This document shows positions 1-5,322 of a stretch of 14,556 nucleotides of DNA, piece after piece. Source of the stretch: Micrococcales bacterium (GTDB taxonomy: Bacteria; Actinomycetota; Actinomycetes; Actinomycetales; Dermatophilaceae); NCBI GenBank assembly GCA_030452775.1, contig JAKDLQ010000030.1:1-14556 (forward strand). The letters run 5' to 3'. How positions within the stretch are numbered: position 1 is the stretch's first letter; each line of letters begins with the position of its first letter. The notes beneath the pieces were generated by a model, which did not search any database, was not told where the DNA came from, and saw only the letters and a program-made list of their open reading frames with translations. Position numbers and translations under genes: made by a program.

Positions 1-17
1 GCTCCTGCGCTGCTCAT
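1..17 (-). CDS. 5' end of a gene leaving the window (unidentified)
   Basis: Only five codons are visible, starting at an ATG on the minus strand (MSSAG...). The product cannot be named. The start is proposed because a good -10 hexamer, TATGAT, lies six bases upstream. That spacing would put the transcription start on or next to the ATG, as in a leaderless mRNA. The ATG also overlaps, as ATGA, the stop of a doubtful upstream minus-strand reading frame (14-367). A chance ATG cannot be excluded. Confidence 0.35.
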
Positions 18-23
18 GACCCG

Positions 24-29
24 ATCATA
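24..29 (-). promoter_or_regulatory. -10 element TATGAT for the left-edge gene
   Basis: On the minus strand TATGAT (five of six bases of the TATAAT consensus) is followed by six bases and then ATG. It lies inside one copy of the 13-base repeat that recurs at 369-381. Confidence 0.4.
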
Positions 30-381
30 CGTTCGAGCACTGACAACGGTCCCGCAACAGCAACCAACCCGTCGCCCAACACCACCACGAGCAGCAGCCA
101 ACACCGAGCCCAACGAAAGGCACGGGTGGCTTGGGAGAGTGTCACCACGCAGTTCCCACGGCTCTTTGCCCACTGGGCTGGGTCAGATACCGGCTGACGA
201 TCAAGATGGCAAGAGCGGAGTGGCGAGAGACTGTCACGCTCCGGTTCCGTGGGAGCCGGGGGCTGAGACAGCCCCCCCGCCTCCGGCCACCCGACCCTGC
301 TCGAGCAAGTGAACGGGGCGTTCTTCTGCTGATCCTTGATCCAGATCATGTACGGATTCCCCGACACGTCATACGTTCAAG
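25..381. repeat. Direct-repeat pair TCATACGTTC(G/A)AG at 25-37 and 369-381
   Basis: The two copies are 13 bases long, differ at one position and lie 344 bases apart. They bracket the gap between the left-edge gene and the transporter. A second shared octamer, ATGACCCG, sits outside them at 16-23 and 397-404. The copies could be operators for one regulator acting on both divergent genes, or the traces of a duplication. The interval between them has no convincing gene. It holds a strong hairpin (258-276) and an 11-base palindrome GCCCACTGGGC (168-178). Confidence 0.4.
258..276. other. GC-rich hairpin
   Basis: GGGGGCT and AGCCCCC form a perfect 7-bp stem with a five-base loop (GAGAC). No U-run follows on either strand, so it is not a classical intrinsic terminator. 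It could be a U-less terminator or leader structure in the gap before the transporter. Confidence 0.4.
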
Positions 382-439
382 AGCGTCAGGGTCGAGATGA
401 CCCGTTCGCTCAACGCGCGAACCGTGGTGAAAAGGGAAA

Positions 440-1225
440 ATGAAGATGGAATTGTTCGGACAGGCACTCGGACTGGGCACGATCGGTTTGGTGGCGGGGG
501 TTGTGGGCGCGGTGATCGCAGCCCTGGTAACGCGCAGCCAGACATCCACCCTCACCAGTTATGTACAGCACTTCGCGGCCGGCCTGATCATCGCCGCGGC
601 GACACTCGACCTGCTTCCGGAAGCGCTGGACCTGGGAGGCGGCTGGTCACTGATTGTCGGTTTCGTGCTGGGCACCGCCTTCATGCTGGCGCTGCGCGCG
701 CTCCTCAACCAAGTGGGCCACGGCCACTCCCACGGCGACTCCCACGACCATTCCGACGGCCGGGTCGCCACCCAGGACCCGGCGACAACAGCGGTCAACC
801 TGCGACTGGTCACCGCCCTTGCCGTCGTCGTCCTCATCGACGGGGCCATCATCGGCGTGGCCCTGTCCGCCGGTGGAGCCGCTGCCCTCCTGATCGCGAT
901 CGCCTTGTCGATCGAGTTGCTCTTCGTCGCCGCGTCCACGGCCGGTTCAACGCGTGGCAACGGTGGTTCGATCGGGACGGCGATCGGCGTGGGCTCCTTC
1001 GTTGCGGTCATGATGCCCATTGGCGCAGTCCTGGGCGCCCTCGTCTTCGCAGGAGTCTCCGCCCCCCTGCTCATCGCCGGCCTCGCCTTCGGCGCAGCAG
1101 CCCTGCTGTACACCGCCGTCGCGGAGTTGCTGGTCGAGGCCTACGAGATCAAGGAGAGCACGGGCACCATCGCGATGTTGGCAGCCGGCGTCCTGCTGTT
1201 CCTCATCCTCATGATGCTGATGTGA
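440..1225 (+). CDS. ZIP-like divalent metal transporter with His-rich loop
   Basis: The 261-residue product is an integral membrane protein of about eight hydrophobic segments, near residues 7-30, 40-58, 66-84, 121-143, 147-166, 178-203, 208-230 and 242-261. Segment 2 has the ZIP-type pattern AAG...LDLLPEA (46-62). A His/Asp-rich cytoplasmic-type loop (94-107, HGHSHGDSHDHSDG) separates segments 3 and 4, which is the usual ZIP topology. Family members move Zn2+, Mn2+ or Fe2+. The usual His ligands of segments 4 and 5 are not evident: segment 4 reads VLIDGAIIG and segment 5 reads LSIELLF. Substrate and direction are therefore uncertain. The start is the ATG after GAAAAGGGAAA; a second ATG two codons later is also possible. 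A methyltransferase gene follows 66 bases downstream. Confidence 0.75.
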   Translation: MKMELFGQALGLGTIGLVAGVVGAVIAALVTRSQTSTLTSYVQHFAAGLIIAAATLDLLPEALDLGGGWSLIVGFVLGTAFMLALRALLNQVGHGHSHGDSHDHSDGRVATQDPATTAVNLRLVTALAVVVLIDGAIIGVALSAGGAAALLIAIALSIELLFVAASTAGSTRGNGGSIGTAIGVGSFVAVMMPIGAVLGALVFAGVSAPLLIAGLAFGAAALLYTAVAELLVEAYEIKESTGTIAMLAAGVLLFLILMMLM

Positions 1226-1291
1226 GTGCTCCGACCTGTGAAGGACACACAGGACCGGGACGCGGATCGATGACGACCTACGGAGGCATGG

Positions 1292-1882
1292 ATGGCAACG
1301 GATGAGATCACGCAGGCCTACGCCTCCAAGGCAGCCGCACTGGCGGACATGCTCGGCGCCGTGGTGTCCCCCCGGGATCCCGACCGTGGCGTGATCGAGC
1401 CCTGGGCCGAGACCGTCTCCGGCCGCATCCTCGACATCGGCGCGGGCACCGGACGCTGGAGCGGTCACCTCGCCGCCCTGGGGCACGCCGTCGAAGGACT
1501 CGAACCCGTCGACCAGTTCGTCGAGATCGCCCGCCGGACCCACCCGGCCGTGGTGTTCCGGCACGGCTCGCTGGCCGACCTCGTCGGATCCGACGAGCGC
1601 TGGTCCGGGATCCTCGCCTGGTACTCCCTGATCCACCTCGGCCCCGATGAGCTCCCGGCGGTCCTGTCCACCCTGCGCGAGGTCCTCGAGGAGGACGGCT
1701 CCCTCCTCGTCTCCTTCTTCTCGGGCATCCGTCTCGAGGCATTCCGCCACCCGGCCACGACTGCCTACCGATGGCCGATGAAGGACATGACCCGAGCGAT
1801 CGAGCTAGCCGGGTTCGAGGTCACCGACCAGCAGTGGGATCCACGGGGTCCCCACGCCAATATCACCGCACTGGCACGATAG
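1292..1882 (+). CDS. Class I SAM-dependent methyltransferase
   Basis: This 196-residue soluble protein has the Rossmann-type methyltransferase motif I, ILDIGAGTG (46-54), and an acidic residue ending strand 2 (E71 in GLEPVD). A motif IV-like segment, AWYSLIHLGPDE (109-120), and a late GSLLVSFF strand (136-143) follow. The length is that of a minimal UbiE/BioC-like (Methyltransf_11/25) enzyme with no extra domain. The substrate cannot be read from sequence. The ATG is supported by GGAGG five bases upstream. It follows the transporter in the same direction with a 66-base gap, so co-transcription is likely but a functional link is not evident. Confidence 0.85.
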   Translation: MATDEITQAYASKAAALADMLGAVVSPRDPDRGVIEPWAETVSGRILDIGAGTGRWSGHLAALGHAVEGLEPVDQFVEIARRTHPAVVFRHGSLADLVGSDERWSGILAWYSLIHLGPDELPAVLSTLREVLEEDGSLLVSFFSGIRLEAFRHPATTAYRWPMKDMTRAIELAGFEVTDQQWDPRGPHANITALAR

Positions 1883-1883
1883 C

Positions 1884-2027
1884 CGCAAATCGACCAGGAT
1901 CGGTTTCCTTGGCTCGCGGCGAGTGTCGCGCACGCAGAGCGGCGGGCGGACCGGGTCGGCGAGGCGCTGCCGGCCCAGTTCCGACGTGAGCGGGTCGGGG
2001 CGCTGACGACCGGCCGTGCCGGGGACT
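1884..2027 (+). pseudogene. Possible decayed coding remnant, unidentified
   Basis: Directly after the methyltransferase stop, one plus-strand frame stays open for about 46 codons. It ends at a TGA at 2025-2027, and its third positions are mostly G or C, as in real genes here. The translation looks protein-like (for example WLAASVAHAERRADRVGEAL) but has no in-frame ATG or GTG. The rest of this 364-base gap (to 2246) shows no gene and no clear terminator. It may be the 3' stub of a lost gene. I do not recognise the family, and chance openness in GC-rich DNA is possible. Confidence 0.25.
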
Positions 2028-2246
2028 GAGGGTTCGTTCGTCACGTTTACGCCGCCGATCACCGCACCTGTCCGGTTCCTTGCTGGCAGCCGTGGAGGAC
2101 GGCCACACCGCCAGACCGTGCGCCGCCTAACACGGTTCGACCACCGCTACCGACCCTTCCCAGTCCGCTACTGGTCGCTGATGAAGTCCGGTCTCGACTC
2201 CACCTGCATGGTCTGCTCGGACCAACGCGGCTCGGGTCGTGCTGGT

Positions 2247-2675
2247 TCAGCCTCGCTCCTGTTCCTTCTTGCATGAGATGCACAGGGTCGCTCGGGGGAA
2301 GGCCATCAGCCGCATCTTGCCGATCGGGTGAGCGCACGAGGCGCAACTGCCGTACTGGCCCGTCTCGATCCGTCCCAACGCGTGCTCGGTCTGCTCCAGC
2401 AGGTCCCGCGCGTTAGCGGCTAGCGATATCCCGTGCTCACGCTCATACGTGGCCGCCCCTATGTCGGCCTCGTCGCCGGGGCAGTCACGCATCAGCTCCG
2501 ACACCTTGACCACGGACTGGTTGGCCTCTGCGCCCAGACGCTCCCGGTCGCTTTTCAGCGCCTGCCTGACTTGGGCTACCTCGGCCTCGGTCCACGGCTC
2601 TTCCTGATCCAGCACCGGCAGGTGCGCGAGAGCTTTGCCGGCCACAGCCTTCCTGACCACAGTGAACCTCGCCAT
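2247..2675 (-). CDS. DksA/TraR-family C4 zinc-finger protein
   Basis: The 142-residue product has an N-terminal helical region containing the segment EEPWTEAEVAQVR. A central coiled-coil-like helix ends in EREHGISLAANARDLLEQ. The C-terminal zinc finger is C-x2-C-x17-C-x2-C (CASC ... CISC) with the family sequence PIGKMRLMAFPRATLC. DksA-family proteins bind RNA polymerase through the secondary channel and modulate initiation. Actinobacterial members of this type are common and often sit near lspA/ileS, but here the gene stands alone between intergenic regions. The ATG has only a weak Shine-Dalgarno. A -10-like TAGGAT lies about 40 bases upstream, implying a short leader. Confidence 0.85.
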   Translation of the reverse strand: MARFTVVRKAVAGKALAHLPVLDQEEPWTEAEVAQVRQALKSDRERLGAEANQSVVKVSELMRDCPGDEADIGAATYEREHGISLAANARDLLEQTEHALGRIETGQYGSCASCAHPIGKMRLMAFPRATLCISCKKEQERG

Positions 2676-2715
2676 CTGCCTAGTCGCCGGGAACTACACC
2701 CGGCCCAAGGGAAGC

Positions 2716-2721
2716 ATCCTA
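2716..2721 (-). promoter_or_regulatory. Candidate -10 element of the DksA-like gene
   Basis: TAGGAT on the minus strand fits the actinobacterial TANNNT pattern and lies about 40 bases before the ATG at 2675. No strong -35 is visible. Confidence 0.35.
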
Positions 2722-2773
2722 CGCACTCACGGTTCGCGCCCTGGCTGTGGTTCAGGTCAGTGTGGGCTGTGAC

Positions 2774-2942
2774 GCAAACGGCTGTCCTACGAACGCGCTG
2801 AGTATCTGTTCGAACAGCACTTGCGGCGGATCAGCCGCACCGGACTGACCCTGAGGTGCGTGATCGCGGTGCTGGTGCGCAATTCGTGGCCGGTCACCGG
2901 TCGGTCACCGGCTGGTCTACGCGCTCGGGAGGACTGGGACTG
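2774..2942 (+). pseudogene. Possible tyrosine-recombinase (integrase) fragment
   Basis: A short open stretch bounded by stop codons begins RKRLSYERAEYLFEQH and reaches GLTLR. This resembles the segment of actinobacterial phage-type integrases just before the catalytic HxLRH box. After GLTLR the similarity is lost. In the next frame a GHRSV-like piece follows, suggesting a frameshift. A near-tandem duplication (CGGTCACCGG at 2891-2900 and 2902-2911) lies in the damaged part. There is no start codon, no catalytic Arg/His/Tyr set and no attachment site that I can see, so this would be a relic only. The resemblance is short and judged by eye. Confidence 0.3.
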
Positions 2943-2954
2943 ACTCGTCGGGGG

Positions 2955-3785
2955 CTACGTGGTGGCGGGGGCCGGGTTCGCGATGCGGCCCCAGGTGGAC
3001 TTGTTGCCCCAGATGTTCTGGCGTAGGCCCTCGAGCTGCAAGATCTGCGAGTGATCGACGAAGAGGTTGACCTCGTTGCCGTAGTTCTTGATGTACCACT
3101 CGAACACCAGGGGGTCGGCGGCCTCGAACATCACGTGCTCGAGCCCGACGCCGTTGATGATCGACGCGGCTGCCGCGGTGTTCCAGTCCACGACGTTCTC
3201 GGTGATGCCCTCGGACTCGATCATGATGATGTCGGCTCCGGCATCCAGGGCCCGCTTGGCCCGATCGACGAGGTCGCCGACGTCCTTCTTGCCCTCGGCA
3301 GCGAGCTCGGCCTCGGTGGAGTCACCGCCGGAGCCGAACTGGATGCCCAGCTCGGGCTTGGCCTTCAAGCCCGCCTTCTTGACCTGCTCCACGAGCCGCA
3401 GCAGTCCGGAGGTGGGTATCGACACGAAGCCCGCCGAGATCTCGATGACATCGAAACCGACCTCCTTGGCCTCCTTGAGATACTGCTCGACCGCGTCCGG
3501 CCCGTAGCGCAGGACCGTCTCGATCCAGCCCCCGGAGGAGATATACGCGTCGTGCTCGTGGGCCAGGTCGCTGAAGGCCCGGACCCGATCGCGCGGGAGC
3601 AGCGCGAACGAGCCGCCGGCCCACTTCACACCATCGACCCAAGGCCCGGCCACCTCGAGGACGTCGGCCAGGTGGCGGGTCCCGTAGGTCGAGTAGTAGG
3701 GGCCGCGCACCTCGGTCAGGCCGAACGAACGCGGCTTGGCCGGGCGGTAGGCCCGCGGGATGAACGCAAAACTCGTGTCAGTCAT
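2955..3785 (-). CDS. ComA/HSA32-like (phosphosulfolactate synthase family) protein
   Basis: The 276-residue product spans the whole ComA-family TIM barrel. Visible segments in order are VDGVKWAGG (50-58), SSGGW (83-87), FDVIEISAGF (111-120), KPELGIQFG (143-151), DAGADIIMIESEG (171-183), VMFEAADP (218-225) and NLFVDHSQ (240-247). Archaeal ComA adds sulfite to phosphoenolpyruvate in coenzyme M synthesis. From memory, the IEISAGF and NLFVDHSQ segments look closer to plant HSA32 and its bacterial relatives, whose reaction is unclear. The methanogen activity should therefore not be assumed. The ATG at 3785 is chosen because GAGAGG lies seven bases upstream; a GTG at 3827 would add 14 atypical residues. 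It lies 54 bases after the MmgE/PrpD gene, in the same operon. Confidence 0.8.
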   Translation of the reverse strand: MTDTSFAFIPRAYRPAKPRSFGLTEVRGPYYSTYGTRHLADVLEVAGPWVDGVKWAGGSFALLPRDRVRAFSDLAHEHDAYISSGGWIETVLRYGPDAVEQYLKEAKEVGFDVIEISAGFVSIPTSGLLRLVEQVKKAGLKAKPELGIQFGSGGDSTEAELAAEGKKDVGDLVDRAKRALDAGADIIMIESEGITENVVDWNTAAAASIINGVGLEHVMFEAADPLVFEWYIKNYGNEVNLFVDHSQILQLEGLRQNIWGNKSTWGRIANPAPATT

Positions 3786-3839
3786 GAACAGCCTCTCATC
3801 GTCATCTTGGTGGTTCTCGGTCCTCACGTGCCCCGTCGA

Positions 3840-5219
3840 TCACGTAAGGCGTCGATCACGCGGCACCTGCCCGAGCAGGTCCGTGAGTGCACTGACCGGC
3901 CGATGCTCGAGCTCGCGGATGACACCCGCAAGCTGGTCGGCGAGCGCGTCACCGGTGAACGGCGTCGTCAAGGCGTTGAACTTCTCGACGGCGCCTGCCC
4001 AGTCCAGTGGGTCGGTGTGGAACCCGTGGTATGCCGCCCGCTCGGCGCCCATCACCGTGCCGTCGGCCAACTCGACCTCGACGCGACTGGGCATCTCATC
4101 CGGGAAGCGCTTCGAATACGCAGCGTCCGGACGGACCTCGATCAGGGCGAGCAGCTGCTGGACGTCTGGCGCCTCGATTCGTGCGGGTTCGTACTGGGCC
4201 GGTTGGACCTGCCGGTCCAGCAACGCCACCGCGACCAGGTAGGGCAGGGAGTGGTCGGCCTCCTCCTTGGTCCGGACCTCTCGTTTGTCGCCTTCCTCTC
4301 CGCCGCCGATGATGTCGTAGGCGACCTGGAAGGTGGCCACTCGCACGGCGCGGATCGCGCTCGGATCGAACCCGGCAGTGCCGGCGATCTCGATCGCCGC
4401 ATCGATCGTGGATTGGGAGTGGATCTCGGCGTTGTGCTTCTTGACGATCGTGCGACGGACACGCTCGAGGTCCTCGGCCGACCAGTCGATGAAGAAGTCT
4501 CCTGCGATGCTCTCCTTGAATCCCTTGTTGCCCTCGAAGACCTCGGCCGGTCCGGTGATCCCCACCGATGCGAGCAGGGCCGCGTGCGTCCCCTCCTTGG
4601 CCACCTGCGGATAGGCCAGGCCCTTCCAGTGCGACAGGGCCCCGGTGCGGGTGACCCGCAGCGCGTTGTTGGCGGTGCCGGCGATCGCCATCGCGTTGGC
4701 GGTCTGCTCCGGGCTGAGTCCGAGCGCGCGGGAGACTCCTGCGGCGACGGCATACGCGCCCTGCACGGTGTGATCGAATCCCTTTGCCCGCACCGGCGCG
4801 ACGTCGGAGAGCCGGGTGTGGACCTGGTAGGCGCAGGCCAGGGCGGTGAGGAAGTCGCGTCCGCTGGCGCCGACGCTCTCGGCGGCGGCCAGGACCGCGC
4901 CCAGGTTGTCCGAGGGGTGGTTGGTCTCTCCCGCGGCGAGGTAGCTGTCCATGAAGTCGAGGTAGCGGCTCAGCGCCGTGTTGTAGAACGCCGCCCGGTC
5001 CGGTGCGGAGGAGCCGCCGCCGATCAGGGTCGATGCACCGTTGCCACCGAGGGAGTCGGTCAGGCCGCGGATCGCGACGATGGGCTCGGCATCGAGGGCG
5101 CCGATGGCCACCCCGATCGTGTCCAGCACCCTGATCGTGAGCTGCTCGGCCGCCTGGGTGCTGAGCTGGTCGTAGTGGGTCCCGACCACGAATCGGGCGA
5201 GTTCTTGGACCTCCGTCAT
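3840..5219 (-). CDS. MmgE/PrpD family protein
   Basis: At 459 residues this is full length for the MmgE/PrpD superfamily. Members include 2-methylcitrate dehydratase, cis-aconitate decarboxylase and iminodisuccinate epimerase. These enzymes act on polycarboxylic acids without an iron-sulfur cluster. Family segments visible are LDTIG (32-36), RYLDFMDSY (85-93), NHPSDN (100-105), the KGLAYPQVAKEGTHAA region (199-214), GPAEVFEG (223-230), the KKHNAEIHSQSTIDAA region (260-275) and DHSLPYLVAVALLDR (322-336). The exact substrate cannot be told; no citrate synthase or PrpB homologue lies nearby. The ATG has AGAGAGG seven bases upstream. An iron-box-like site lies about 37 bases upstream, and the ComA-like gene follows. 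Confidence 0.88.
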   Translation of the reverse strand: MTEVQELARFVVGTHYDQLSTQAAEQLTIRVLDTIGVAIGALDAEPIVAIRGLTDSLGGNGASTLIGGGSSAPDRAAFYNTALSRYLDFMDSYLAAGETNHPSDNLGAVLAAAESVGASGRDFLTALACAYQVHTRLSDVAPVRAKGFDHTVQGAYAVAAGVSRALGLSPEQTANAMAIAGTANNALRVTRTGALSHWKGLAYPQVAKEGTHAALLASVGITGPAEVFEGNKGFKESIAGDFFIDWSAEDLERVRRTIVKKHNAEIHSQSTIDAAIEIAGTAGFDPSAIRAVRVATFQVAYDIIGGGEEGDKREVRTKEEADHSLPYLVAVALLDRQVQPAQYEPARIEAPDVQQLLALIEVRPDAAYSKRFPDEMPSRVEVELADGTVMGAERAAYHGFHTDPLDWAGAVEKFNALTTPFTGDALADQLAGVIRELEHRPVSALTDLLGQVPRDRRLT

Positions 5220-5239
5220 CCGCTGGCCTCTCTTACCAC

Positions 5240-5252
5240 AGACACACTGTCT
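5240..5252. promoter_or_regulatory. Short palindrome AGACA-CAC-TGTCT in the leader
   Basis: A 13-base inverted repeat with five-base arms lies between the iron-box-like site and the MmgE/PrpD start. It shares AGACA/TGTCT half-sites with the palindrome at 14270-14283. It could be an operator half-site pair or chance. Confidence 0.25.
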
Positions 5253-5255
5253 ACT

Positions 5256-5274
5256 TCTAGTTAGGCTACCCTAA
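5256..5274 (-). promoter_or_regulatory. DtxR/IdeR-like iron box before the MmgE/PrpD operon
   Basis: The plus-strand 19-mer TCTAGTTAGGCTACCCTAA matches the DtxR/IdeR consensus TTAGGTTAGGCTAACCTAA at 15 of 19 positions, including 14 of the last 15. A TANNNT hexamer on the minus strand (TAGCCT) lies inside it and could be the -10. Bound Fe2+-loaded repressor would then block polymerase. In that model the two genes downstream on the minus strand are switched on by iron starvation. The alignment was made by eye. Confidence 0.6.
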
Positions 5275-5322
5275 CCATGCCCAATCGAGTATGACGTGAG
5301 TCACCTCTGGAGCGCAGTGACC

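Noticed and set aside
160..171. GGCTCTTTGCCC resembling ISL3-family insertion-sequence ends
   Set aside because: No opposite inverted end, no target duplication and no transposase gene were found.
181..195. Sequence GGTCAGATACCGGCT resembling a cobalamin riboswitch B12 box
   Set aside because: The other conserved riboswitch parts are absent at the right distances and no cobalamin gene follows.
258..268. GGGGGCTGAGA, reminiscent of the TPP riboswitch
   Set aside because: The GAACCTGAT and AATGCC parts of the aptamer are missing. It is better explained as a simple GC hairpin.
14..367. Minus-strand frame of 117 codons ending in ATGA overlap with the left-edge gene
   Set aside because: Third-position bias is weak, the first half is not protein-like, and the GTG has no ribosome site. 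The hydrophobic stretch near its end is the only suggestive part. Left out as a gene, though the overlap is noted.
3051..5264. Very long plus-strand open frame (737 codons) opposite the MmgE/PrpD and ComA-like genes
   Set aside because: The minus-strand genes have clear family motifs and ribosome sites. The plus frame is a GC-bias shadow with low-complexity, Gly/Asp/Val/Leu/Arg-rich sequence. The same holds for long plus frames opposite ligD and the hydrolase (5296-6855, 6892-8502).
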